This document shows, piece after piece, positions 1-11,196 of a stretch of DNA of 64,000 bases (within the stretch, counting starts at the first letter, position 1; each line of letters starts with the position of its first letter). The DNA is taken from NCBI GenBank assembly GCA_003640385.1, contig RCAB01000131.1, positions 78,497 through 142,496 of the forward strand, written 5' to 3'. The position numbers and the translations under genes were made by a program. The stretch is from Setaria digitata. Lineage: Eukaryota > Nematoda > Chromadorea > Rhabditida > Setariidae. The notes under the pieces are model-generated. The model was not told the DNA's origin. It saw only the letters and a program-made list of their open reading frames with translations, and searched no databases.

Positions 1-1797
1 TTATACAAGCACTGTGTAAATGAACAAAAACAGGATGAATACTTTAATGCATGCAGCATGCACATCACTGAAATAAGGCAAACTATTCCTTTCAAATGTC
101 TATTATTGAAAAAGTTTTACAACAGCGGCTGAATACCATGAGAGGCGACTACACAAAGAGGACAAACACTCCTAGAATTAATAATGTGTGGAAGAGAGCC
201 TCGTTTCCACGCAATAGTTCTGGAACTTCTCACGGAAAATAAGGAAAGATGCTTCTGGCCAAGAATGTATGGCACTTCAATCAAGATGGCATATATTTGG
301 CCTAATAATTGGAACACGAACAACAATCACCAAGGAAGGCCGTACTCATTTGTTTCTTTGACATGATAAAATCTTCCTAACTGGAATTTATATCTACAAA
401 TAAATAAATGCCTGTTCATATTAAATACAGAGGGTGGAGGTAGACGCATACGGTATAGGTCAGGACCTGAAACATAATGGTCCGTCCCTGAGTAGAATGA
501 AGCTAGGGCAAACTTGGTGGAGATTCTGATGTGCAAATCGATCACCTGTGTTACAAGGCGAAAGAGTAATAGAATTATCTAGTAGTCTGTTCCGGTGTTT
601 TCCGTCAGGATAGTCGGACGGAAAACATAATGTGGGACGGATATCCTTAATCTATCCTTAATATCCTTAATCTGTTCTCAAACTTTCAATGAGTATGATG
701 TCTGCTCACTTAATTAAGCACTGTCATCATTAATGATTGGTAGGCAGAACTGGCGCTGTGGAATTAATTGAGTTAAGGTGCCAAACTTCCCGCTCTTGAG
801 TCCCCATTAATATAGACAGCAGGACAGTGGTATTGGAAGCTGAAAGTTGTTAAAGAGTGTATAAGAATTCACCTGCAGATCAGCTAACCTGAAAATAGAT
901 GGTGCTTCAGCGAGAGACTTATTCTCGACTGTTATCTAGGTTTGTTTTAAAAAAATTGAGAAAATTTGGAAAAAAATAAACCTGACAGCAACGAGTAAGA
1001 AAATCCAATTCTCTGAAAATTTCCGGCATAGGAGTATAATGAATGAAATGTTTGAATGTTATAAGGACAAAAGGGACGCAACAAGTCTTTCGGAATTTTG
1101 TTGAATAGTAAAGGTGATTCAGTGAATTGAAGATATACCCTCCACTTTACGGTATGCTCCTAATTGTTCGTTAATTATTGTCAAAGGGCAGAAAAAATAC
1201 TACCCAGATGAGGTCACATGGATAGTCTAGGTAACAACGAGACTTAAAAATCTCGCAGGGAGATTTGAAGTGAAGGGAAAAACAGGAAGAATCACAGTTC
1301 ACCAGTATTTCTGTCATGCTATAATAGCAATAAACGATTTGAAAAGAAGAAAGAATGAGCTGGTAATTATAGAAAACTCGCTATGAAAACTAGGACAATG
1401 TGCGCTAAACACAGAGAAATCAATAATTATGAATTTAATTTCTGAACCAAATAAGTTGCTTTAATACAATTTCTTACAGCTGTTAAATAGTACGATAATT
1501 GACTGCTGAATTAGGCCATCAAATCCATCCAACATAACCCTGAAGAATGAGATGGGACTAGGTTAGAGAGAAAAAAAGTGAAATTAACTATTTAAGATTA
1601 AATGGAAGTTCTTGATTTCCTACAATTATCCTGAATGACTTTAATTAAAGCGTAATTTTAAATTTCTTTAGAATCTGCTTCAACCGCCTTTCTCTTCAAC
1701 TCCTTTCTTTTCCGAAGCAATTCAACTTTGTATATGAAAGACAAAATAAGAAAATTAGAAAGTTTTATCAGAAATCTTTGAAAATGATGATGATGCC
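1..1797. other. non-coding stretch, no supported gene
   Basis: Short open frames occur on both strands but none has convincing splice signals and protein-like composition together. A possible - strand exon at about 465-542 follows a CAG acceptor but reads acceptably in two frames, so it is not called. The sequence is AT-rich and simple. Confidence 0.4.
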
Positions 1798-2623
1798 ATG
1801 ACGAGTGGCAGTGAATCGTCTCTGTCAGAAATCAATTCAGAAACGTCATCGGAATCAGAATGGGAGGTCTGAACAGGCAACTAATGGGAGGAACTATCTG
1901 TATTATGGACGGTGAGAGCAACACCTTCGGATAAAACCGGATTCAACTCTTCTGCTCTGCGCTGTTGTTCTCATAAGCCTACACATCGATCGATGTTTAA
2001 TTTTATTTATAGAGAAATTGATGATATTGATCTTTTGAAGAGGAAATTGTTTCCGGCATATCAAATGCAACCGGAAAGCTCAATGAAAGGTTAAGAACAG
2101 ATGAATTCTTTTTACCTGCCAAAGGAGAGGGTTCAAACCATGCTAAAACTTCCTACTGAAATCCAAAGTTTTTTACGACTCACCAACCTTGGAGACAGTG
2201 TAACAGTTTCCAATATTAAGATTCTAACTAACCTTGTAAAAATCAAAAACCACGAAATTAAACTTCAACAGGTAAGTCATAAGCGGAACATATGCTCCAG
2301 AAATGTTCGCTAAATTCATCATAACAATTAAATCCTTGACTGGATTTTAACACGGTTCAAATCCTTCTCACCTTCCACATATCCAACACTACATGACTAT
2401 TATGTATGGATTATTAAAATTCCTTCTAAACTTTTCTCATTCCTGGGAGATAAAAGAATATATGCTATTTCTATGACTATAATTATTCTCATAATTAAAT
2501 ATAGAATATTTTATTAAATTTCAAATGATATTGCAGGCCTGCGATATTTACGATGTACATATCGAAAAGATAGTCGAAAAAAAGAAAGGAATGATAATGT
2601 GCATTGTTCAGTTACTAATTTAA
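1798..2623 (+). CDS. small acidic/coiled protein, 108 aa, unknown family
   Basis: Three exons fit with phase 0 joins: 1798-1866, 2101-2271 and 2537-2623. The first ends GAG/gtctga, the second starts after aacag and ends CAG/gtaagt, the third starts after attgcag and stops at TAA 2621-2623. The protein starts with a Ser/Glu-rich stretch (MTSGSESSLSEINSETSSES), then an amphipathic, probably helical body (EIQSFLRLTNLGDSVTVSN, HEIKLQQACDIYDVHIEKIV). Length and the helical C-terminus resemble small adaptor subunits of vesicle or kinetochore complexes, but I do not recognise the family. The in-frame reading runs upstream of this ATG to an acceptor at about 1770, so a 5' exon may exist. An apparent in-frame TAA at 2092-2094 lies in the proposed intron. 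Confidence 0.55.
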
Positions 2624-2895
2624 GCAGTGAGTTGTTTAAAAGTAAAAAAAAAAGACAAGTTATCAAACTACTTGTAACACGAATTTGTTCAGACAAGTTG
2701 AAAATAGGAGTGAGTGAAAAAAATGGATTATATCAAATTCAGCTTCTCACAACTAATCAATCATATGATTTGAATCCGTTAGTTAGATTACAATCATTTC
2801 TGAATTCGTAATCAGCTTTTACTTTTTCTCTGGAAAAAAATTTCATTTCTCTATTTCTTAAGTGTCAGTATGGATAAAATTAAGACGAAATTTAC

Positions 2896-3046
2896 GGAGT
2901 AAAGATAATCCAGTTGACGTTCAATTCGACACTGGACTGATAAGGACCGAATCCACAAATGATACCAACGTTTTGTCAATGTTTTCAAATGTCGTTGTCG
3001 TCGCTGAATCCAGCGATCGACTCCTCTTTCGTTTTCTTCAGAGTTC
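2896..3046 (-). CDS. exon of a spectrin-repeat-like protein (exon a)
   Basis: On the - strand, acceptor tgttgcag precedes 3046 and donor TCC/gtaaat follows 2896; entry phase 2, exit phase 0, 50 codons without stop. The peptide is rich in Arg, Trp and Leu (RWIQRRQRHLKTLTKRWYHL, then QCRIERQLDYLYS), the spacing expected of a helical spectrin-type repeat. It probably belongs to the same large - strand gene as the exons at 6.1, 8.4 and 11.1 kb, although the joining exons were not all found. Dystrophin, nesprin or another spectrin-superfamily protein are all possible; no diagnostic terminal domain is in view. The longer + strand open frame here lacks such composition. Confidence 0.45.
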
Positions 3047-6046
3047 CTGCAACAAGATGTCAGTTATCTGTAAGCTATTTTCTAAAGGAAGCTTTCAACA
3101 ACTAACCCTTTCTTACTTTTACTATCATATTCACAAGTGTGCAAACAGAGAGAGAAAGAGAGAGAGAGACAACCGATCCATTCCATGAAATCCTTGAAAA
3201 TGCAATCATTTAAATTAAATCAAACATTCACCTGGTTATAGTTCGCCGAACGTTATTCACCAGGTTATGCCCTTCGGTTTCGATTTGCAACTGGAGAATC
3301 TGAAATTTACAAAGTTAAACAATAAGAACAAATACTGCTAGAGAGATTATATTTCTCACTGTAGAAAAAAAGCGCTTAGCAAATAGCCAAATTAGAGACC
3401 ATTTATTAACATTCAATCACATAATGTCAGCCTAACACGCACGACGTATGCTCATTTCGTGACCACCACATATTAATTAAAACTTCATCAAGTTTTTTTC
3501 TTTATTAGGCTGAAAAGGAATCAAAGATGGAATAAGAGAAGGTAATAAACAGCTAAGATATATTATATGACTAGTTAAATAAGTGTAACATTCTACTACT
3601 CTGATATGAAAGTCAGCGGAATCTAAAATTATTACACCATAAATTTTTGTTTATGTGGATATTGCAAATAATATGATGAATTAGAATTTTTGTAAGATGA
3701 TTTACTTGGAAAACAGTCATAAATCATATATTAGTTGCGGAATGATAGCCAATAGCAGAAGGGATAGAGGAATTTGAGTCAGCAAAAGATAAGGATACGA
3801 CTTCCTAAGATTATACTACTCTTTTATGGGTAAATAGCAAGGTCACCACCGTACTAATAATATTTTGTCACGCTATCAAGAACTTACCGTACGTTCAATT
3901 TCTGAAACACTTGATAGAGTACATGAGAATAATCTAAAATGAAAATATGCAAGAAATTATTGCAAGACAAGATTTAAGGAAGTGATAGATGACAATAGTT
4001 AATTTTAGAAGATATCGTCTAAAAACTTCCTGAATTCATTTTTTCGTTTTTGAAATGATCAATACAATCACAATAAGTGATTCTTGTAATGCCATAAAAC
4101 TATCTTAATAATGAAGGAAATCAAACAGCTAAGACTTTACAAATACAAGAACCAGTTATTGTGTGCTATATCATTTTATTCTTAGCAACGGCCAGTGCCT
4201 TACACGTTTTTCCAGCACATTTGTCCGTCCACTAAGACCTCTTCCGCTTACGCTAGAAAGGTTAAAGTAACATTCGCAACAATGATTCAAGAGATCAGAT
4301 TAGACTTTCGATTGGTTGTTCGTTCAAAATGCAATTTATTCCCTTGTAGGTCCATCAATAGCCCAATTAGAAAGATCGTCACAACCCGTCACGTATAGGA
4401 ACACTGATAGTTTCTTGAATCACTTTCACGCAACAGTTTTACTGGTTTCAGCATTCAGAAGGCTGTGTCCACCCAATACTAATTTATCAATGCCAGAATT
4501 TCATTCACTATGGCCTCACAGGCAAAAACCTGAATTAATAAATTATTATATGTTTAAATTCAAAACCTATGAAGCCAGCTCATATGTCGAACAAATTCCA
4601 GAGTTACTGATGATTTAAAACGGTTTCGTTTTCATCGCCCATATTTGACAAAGTTTTTTCCCATTCTATTTGAAATTTATGGATTACTACATACTTCTCA
4701 TATAATCCTTAATTATTGGCAGTGAGTTATTACTATCACTAATATCACATTTATCATTATTAATTGTCATTATCATAGTGCTATTAGCAGTAGTAAAATA
4801 TAAGAAGAAAAAGGGAAATAAAGGTCGACATGATGTGTATGTGAACGATTGTTAATAGAATAATCTACTAACATCAACTACTGCTAACAATAACAACAAG
4901 AACAATAACAAGTATGTTATGTATGATAAGAGATTACGGGGTGATTGAACGGGAACGGATGGTGGAAGGATGCAGATGAGTTGCAGTTGTCGCGGTTGTG
5001 GTACATTGGTGACAAAGGTAACAGCGGATGATTGTGCATACATTTCCAAGGTTAAACATATGCCCATTAAATTATTATCGAAAATGAAAATATAACCATA
5101 CGATCAAATCTTTTAACAATAAAAATCACTTATACTGAGAGAACACATAGTACATCTCAGTGGTTTCATATAAATGTAAAATTTGATGCCATAAAGCTTA
5201 ATTCACTTTATAATCATTCACAGAGTAACGATAACAAGTTGGTATCAAAAATGAAGCATTTAAAGGTAAAGTTGAGTGAACATTTCTAAATTAAAGATAT
5301 AAAATTATTGTAGTAACGAGTTCACTTAGGAAAGGTTCCTTTTTCTCCGGTTAATAGCACTGCAGCAGAGTGCTCCATCATTATACCTGTGGATAAAAGG
5401 TATGTCCTGATGCCCTAAATTTTTATTTGAGCATTTGCGTTGGAGTAATTCGTAAAAAATTTAATAATGTTAAAGTCATTCCACAGTGAACAGAGCATGT
5501 CGCATTATTTTTTTTTCTTGCTTATGGAAGAAATTAGACGCTGAATTTACAAAACGATTGGAAAAATAATAATTAAGATGAAGAAAGAGTACAATATCAG
5601 GTCAGCTTAGCATCCATCAGTTCATCCTCATGAAATCTGTGTTTAAAAGCTTTTTGCCTACCTATTCATCACGTCCCTCCTCTGAGCACATGATTCACCC
5701 CGTCATACAGTGATTCACAATTCACTTCCATTTAATGATTCATATTTCAAAACTTATAAGTCAACTCAGCCGATTAGCCAAGTTTAATATTAAAATAACA
5801 AAAGCTTATAAGTTCAATGGAAAAGTCTTCCTTTTTAAAGGCAAACATAATATCTCAGGTCTATAATACTAAATTTTCGATAGAAAATTGATGGACTGGT
5901 GGTAGAAGTTACACGCAACACATTTACAATTTATACATATGTGTTCTTCTAATCAAATCCAATATGAATCCTCCTATTCAGACAATAAACTGACACTAAC
6001 AACCATTCCTTCAGATTTACCAAGAAAAATTAGAAAAATTCCAAAC
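3047..6046. other. probable intron of the - strand spectrin-like gene
   Basis: About 3 kb of AT-rich sequence between two - strand exon candidates. It contains GA-rich simple sequence at 3150-3170 and a TAT/TTG-rich stretch at 4880-4920 that produces a hydrophobic - strand open frame. No exon with matching phases was found. Confidence 0.35.
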
Positions 6047-6207
6047 CTGTTGGTCAGCAGCCAAACGATCCAATTCTTTTCGGGCAAGCACATCTCGTGT
6101 AAATTTGGCTTCCATTAAGGAAAGTTTCTCGCCCATTATCTGTAGCCATTTCCGAAGTTCTGATAACGCTGTTGATTCACCTTCCTCTAGAACCATGATG
6201 GGTGAAG
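6047..6207 (-). CDS. exon of a spectrin-repeat-like protein (exon b)
   Basis: Acceptor ttccatcag precedes 6207; donor CAACAG/gtttgg follows 6047; entry phase 1, exit phase 0. The 53 codons read SPIMVLEEGESTALSELRKW followed by LQIMGEKLSLMEAKF and a charged helix ending RLAADQQ. The pattern L-x2-W-L-x6-L-x4-F is typical of helix A of a spectrin repeat. It lies between exons a and c of the proposed large gene. The phase does not match exon c directly, so at least one exon is missing between 6.2 and 8.4 kb. Confidence 0.5.
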
Positions 6208-7588
6208 CTGATGGAAAATTTGGAAGAGATGGTAAATGTTTAAATCTATTATTCAAAGATGTTCAAGGCTCTTCATCTGCTTGGATATCAAGCTTACATT
6301 ACATATGACGCACACTTAACAAAGTTCTACTCTTTTACATTTCCCCGCACAAAAAGCCATAACGTATTCACCTTTTATTATTCAACTATTTCATCTGCAA
6401 GTTACCAACAACTTAAGGGACGATTATTAATTACACGAGGGCAGATTACAGCACATCTTTATTACACCATCAATCTAACCTTTAGCAGCATTTCCAGCAT
6501 TATCCAGCGAAGATCGCCAACTCAATTTAAGATGTTCCATAGCCCTGTTAATCGTGCTTAATCTGAAGTTCCCATCACAAATTTAATGTTTTTATTTCTG
6601 ATTCCAAATTGAAAATCAAATAACATGTCGAACTATATCAAGATGATGGAAAGAAAACTTTACTTACGAAATCCGATCAAAAATTTGAATAAGAAATTCC
6701 CTGCAAAGCTTGGAACTTTTGTTTCCACTAAAATGTAGCAGAAATCTTGCGATTTCTCTAAAATGTGACGATTACACTCCAAATGCTAAGTCAAGTAATT
6801 AAATTGTTTCACTCGAATAAACTAACTACTTACAGAAATCATAATCTAAGCCTAATAGAACGATATAATCCACTGCTTGCTACCAGGAATACTCACTGCT
6901 ACTTACGATCACAAATATTTAAATTTGAATTCACATTCCATTTAATGAAATTAAGATCTTCGAATATTACAAGTCAGAAGTGTGCAAGGGATGCAAAGGA
7001 TAATTACAGATTACAAGGAGTTATTTAATGCACACAAAGAAAATGTAATCACTATAGCAGGATCATTTAATTAAACCTAAGAACTTTAGAATGAACAGAT
7101 CAACTTATCACGCTATAAGTTGGGGAACAATAAAGGGCAAGTTGAAAAGTACGAGTTATGCAGAACTGCTTGAATTTTTGATAATGAGCCTTTTGTTCTT
7201 TTAAATACACAGAGGATGCGTGCTGAATAGCAAGTTTCGAAGTTACTGGTGGAACTCTGACAAATATCTTATCTGAACTAAAGGAATAATTAGGCCTAGC
7301 AATAATAAGACTTTTCCATAGGCTAAGAATTTAACACAATTTTGTAGCTCACGATGTATATCTGAAACGATAATAACAAAACTATCTGTCGGAAAAATAC
7401 TTCGCGAGAAATACTAAATATAAAATCAATTTAATTCTAACAGAATTTACAGACTTTGATTTCATATAAATTATCGTAAAAGTTCAATTAGGTCCGATAC
7501 CCTATATTTACTTGCTACAAATTGCCGAATAATTAAATGGACTGAACTTTTTCAGGAATAACAACAATTTGAAAAATTGTCTACGAAC

Positions 7589-9962
7589 ATGGATCTTGAT
7601 GGTGTTGGTATTTTCTTGAGATTGCTTCATCAGGTGCCAGCAGATAGTAGGAAATATGAGTGGAGCTCTTAAGCACACTTCTAAGTAAAAAACTTTTAGT
7701 TTCTAGCGGTGAACGAAAATTAGGCCTTGTCATATCACGCTGGAATCGATTTATAAGGCTACTTTTTACGATACGTGAAAAAACCGCTGTCCAGAAGTTT
7801 CTAAAAAAGAAGCATTCCTTCGACTATTTATTTCGACCTGAATTATCGTTTCTGCACTTTTTTAAACTTTTTTAAATACAAGTTGTCCTTTCCAGATTTT
7901 CAATTTCTGAGGAGAAGGAGGAGGAACGATGTACACTGGTGTACCTCTCTTCATTACACAGCTCCGATTTGGATAACTTAATTCCATTAAGACTAACAAC
8001 AGTTAAAATTCTNCTCCTTTCCAGATTTTCAATTTCTGAGGAGAAGGAGGAGGAACGATGTATACTGGTGTACCTCTCTTCATTACACAGCTCCGATTTG
8101 GATAACTTAATTCCATTAAGACTAACAACAGTTAAAATTCTGGAACGAATAAAGGAGAATGTTCTAAGTCAGTGCCGGTAAATTCATTCTCTTCATTATA
8201 TCTACTTTTTTGGGGGAAAAAAAAAGATAAACAAAAACAAAAGATAGGACTTACTCCCGGGATCTTCTTTGCATTCACTAAGAATAACAATGAAAGTAAA
8301 AAATTTACTACCTACCATCGAAAGTGCTGAAACCTCCTAGTTTTATTTAAAAATGTGAATTTAAACTAAGAAAAATGACTTCCACATACTTTGAAGTAAT
8401 TAAATTTGACAGCTGTGGAAGGGCATTCGATAGTTCGGTGCCCTGCTCGATGATTTCCATTCGGCGGCGTATGATATCGTTTTCGTTGATTACCTACAAA
8501 GTGCAGTAAATTATTCGCCTAGTTGCATTTTTTCAAAAATTTAAGTTCAGTTTGATAATGAAACTCTTTTATACGCATGCTGCAAACGTTCGTAATGAGA
8601 TTATTAAGACATAATACATTGTGCAGTTGTAAAAAGGAAAAATAGTCGATTTGAAACCTAAATATTTGGAAGCAAAAGGTATGATGAATTGATAAAACTA
8701 ATGAAGGCGATGGCTGAACCATGATGATAGGTTGTTTAAATAAAACTACGGATATATGATATCCTTGGATGGAAAGAAGGCGATGATCAGAAAGGAGGTG
8801 AGCGTTAGCAGTGGATCAGTGAAGATGTAGGATTGAAATAAAGCTTTCAACATCTCATCGCACAGCTTCTATTCAAAGCACCAGTTTCTATTATTATTGG
8901 ATATTATATACAGTGAAATCCGATACAAATTATGAAACTGACTTTAAATTGGTAAGCAAAGTGGAAGTAAATGTATTATATTATATTTAACAAATGAATG
9001 AAACTTGAAACTTTTATTGCGAAGTCCCGGACTCTACAGAAAGGAAAAGGTGATGCACTAATAAAGGTTCCGAATCCAGCAGGATAAAAGACAAATACTG
9101 TATTTAATTTCATTAGCTTCCAACTAATAAGTTAAGGTCACCACTTCATAATCAAACGATGAGATGAAGCCTGGAATTAATACTGTACAGCACACGTTTA
9201 TCAGATTCACAAATATATCACTTAGTTTGTGTGAAAATCAATTCCTTAATGTATCAGGTTGAAAAGTGATAAAAAAGTGATAAAAAAAAAGTGATAAAAA
9301 TGAAAAAGTGATAAAGGTGAAGAGATTCTGAACTAAATTCTTCTGCATACAGCTAACTTCATCTGCCCTTTCATATACTCNTGAAAATCAATTCCTTAAT
9401 GTATCAGGTTGAAAAGAAGTGATAAAGGTGAAGAGATTCTGAACTAAATTCTTCTGCATACAGCTAACTTCATCTGCCCTTTCATATACTCCTCAAAAAT
9501 TGTTCGTTAAATATGCTGTAATGAACAAGGAAATTTGCACTCATATGATTAATTCGTCATATTTGCTGCAAAGGTAATGCAGACTGTTTCAGGAAGGAAA
9601 ATGTTGACTGTCAACTTCGGGATTAACAGTCGTATTGCAAAAGAGAAAATCCTGTTCAGTTTAATTTTTTCCTAAAAGGTCAAACAGTGGATGATGAGGA
9701 GAGAAACTTAGCCACTTTTGAATGTGATAAAATTCAAACAAGTACTTCATAGTTGTCTGGATGGGAGGAGAGAGGTACTACAAACATTTAAAACAAAGGA
9801 ACAAAAAGATAGGAGGAACTGTTTGACAACCAGGAATTCAGTTAATGGACAAGCAGTAGGTAAGTGGTTTCTCGATGGACATGATAAGCAAACTAACAGA
9901 ATGGTGCTACTTCAGGCAAACATCTTAGTTCCATGAAGAATGAGCCATCCTCCAAAGAATAA
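7589..9962 (+). CDS. unknown protein, seven exons, 230 aa
   Basis: Exons 7589-7646, 7700-7796, 8025-8177, 8831-8951, 9464-9573, 9753-9859 and 9916-9962 join with consistent phases (1,2,2,0,2,1) and end at TAA 9960-9962; total 693 nt. The start ATG lies about 35 nt after tttttcag, a likely trans-splice acceptor. The protein begins MDLDGVGIFLRLLHQVPAD, has a Glu-rich then Leu-rich helical middle (YLSSLHSSDLDNLIPLRL) and a basic C-terminus ending NEPSSKE. No signal peptide or membrane span is obvious, and I do not recognise the family. Two unmerged N-joins interrupt it: 7886-8012 repeats the start of exon 3 and 9232-9380 repeats the region leading into exon 5. The first pair differs by one base that changes Thr to Ile. 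An automatic predictor would break this gene here. Confidence 0.6.
7886..8141. repeat. 127-bp direct duplication around a single N (assembly join)
   Basis: Copy 1 is 7886-8012 and copy 2 is 8015-8141, with N at 8013. They differ by one base (C at 7934, T at 8063). The structure fits two allelic contig ends padded with one N rather than a real duplication, because exon 3 of the + strand gene makes sense only with one copy. Confidence 0.85.
8390..8493 (-). CDS. exon of a spectrin-repeat-like protein (exon c)
   Basis: Acceptor cactttgtag precedes 8493; donor TCAAA/gtatgt follows 8390; entry phase 0, exit phase 2. The peptide VINENDIIRRRMEIIEQGTE continues LSNALPQLSNLITS, a heptad-like helix as in spectrin repeats. 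It joins in phase 0 with exon d at 11.1 kb. It lies inside intron 3 of the + strand gene at 7589-9962, so the two genes would interleave. The + strand is also open here but reads less like protein. Confidence 0.45.
9232..9491. repeat. direct duplication around a single N with a length-variable AGTGATAAAA tract
   Basis: Copy 1 is 9232-9380 (149 bp), copy 2 is 9382-9491 (110 bp), N at 9381. Flanks are identical; copy 1 carries 39 extra bases of imperfect GTGATAAAAA repeats at about 9267-9315. This looks like two alleles of a short tandem repeat kept side by side at a contig join. Confidence 0.8.
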
Positions 9963-11073
9963 AGTCAAACTGTCGAACAATAACTTAACTTTATTTAGTT
10001 TATTTTATGGATTTCTGATAATAAAGAAGTACTCCATTGAGGCGCTCGATGCATTTAAAACTTCTTTTTCGAAATTCTACCGTTTGTTTGTTGAGGAAAT
10101 AATATCAAAGAGAACTAACTGCACCAACACATCCATTTTGCGACTTAAACAAAATCTGAATCTAAAGAGGAACTTTATTAAAACTTAATCATACATAGAG
10201 TCAATTGGCGCTGTCAAGCGTAAATGGAATAAATCCTCATTTTTACACTTAAATTGGTCATTTAACTAAAAAGAAAAAATATTTTTGTTATTTTTCTGCA
10301 TTTTCGGGGTGAATTTACCAAAAAAGGGATAGAAAGGACAAAATAGGTGAAGATACCAATTTCGCTAATAAACATTAACTCTATATTTCAAATTCAAAAA
10401 AAAAAAAAGAAAATTAGACCTAAAAGAATATGCAACAATATATTTGAAAGAGAAGAATGTAGCAAGATGATGTTTAAACATACAGAACAATCAACTAGCT
10501 AACAAGCGCTTCCGTAAACCAACCACATTTATCATTTCAAGTGTAAGAGAAAGGATTGTTCCTGTTAATAAAAGCTAACGAGCAAATAGCTAGTAAGCAA
10601 ATTACTGGTAACAGTGAAAGCACTAAGAACAACTAATACTGACAATAATAAACGAGGGACAGAAAAAATTTAATATTAAAATCAGATGGAAAAGATCAGA
10701 AGGAAGCAAAGCAACGAGCAGTAGACAACTGATAAAAGAAGCTAAAAATCAGGAACACAGCAAACTGAACATAGCACGTGATTAGATTAGAGGACAAAGT
10801 TTAAAATTTTCCACAATTATCTAAAAATTTAATACTGAATAATTATTAGTACTGAAAAGGAATTCATTAAGACATGTGGAAGTAAATACTTTGTGTTTTT
10901 CTTCCACTTAATTCCTTCTCTTTAGGCTTCAGGCCGACGACAAAATCATGCTTTTATTAATTTTACCGAAATGAGGATGGCAAAATTTCGTCATTCAGAT
11001 GGGATGATGGATAGGTAACAGTCGGAACGAGTTTGTGATAATTTTAGCCAAATGAAATAAATGAATAACCAAC
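9963..11073. other. non-coding stretch
   Basis: AT-rich. An open + strand frame to 10188 (LFYGFLIIKKYSIEALDAF onward) follows a tttatttag acceptor and might be an alternative last exon of the 230-aa gene, but no donor in the right phase was found. A run of A at 10392-10403 and purine-rich sequence follow. Confidence 0.35.
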
Positions 11074-11196
11074 CGATTGATGATCAGTTGCGTTCAGAAT
11101 ATCGTTATACAGGCTACTACATGCCTCACAAAACAACTCTTGTAATAAGGCGTTGTTATTATCGTTGTCTGTTGCATTAATTGTAAGGAGAACTTT
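11074..11196 (-). CDS. candidate exon of the spectrin-repeat-like protein (exon d)
   Basis: Acceptor gttcacag precedes 11196 and donor CAATCG/gttggt follows 11074; 41 codons, phase 0 at both ends. The peptide begins KVLLTINATDNDNNN and ends LFCEACSSLYNDILNATDHQ. Its phase 0 exit agrees with the phase 0 entry of exon c, which supports the pair. The Asn/Asp-rich start comes from a short ATT/GTT repeat, so part of this exon could be spurious. Confidence 0.35.

Noticed and set aside
2862..3188. 108-codon + strand frame
   Set aside because: Shadow of the better - strand exon at 2896-3046.
4852..5067. - strand frame with a KASH-like hydrophobic end
   Set aside because: The hydrophobic run comes from a TAT/TTG simple repeat, and the frame lacks the terminal Pro-rich KASH tail. 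It also lies upstream of further rod exons.
9673..9740. + strand exon candidate starting after cctaaaag
   Set aside because: Protein-like in one frame, but its phase fits neither neighbour, while skipping it to 9753 closes the frame.
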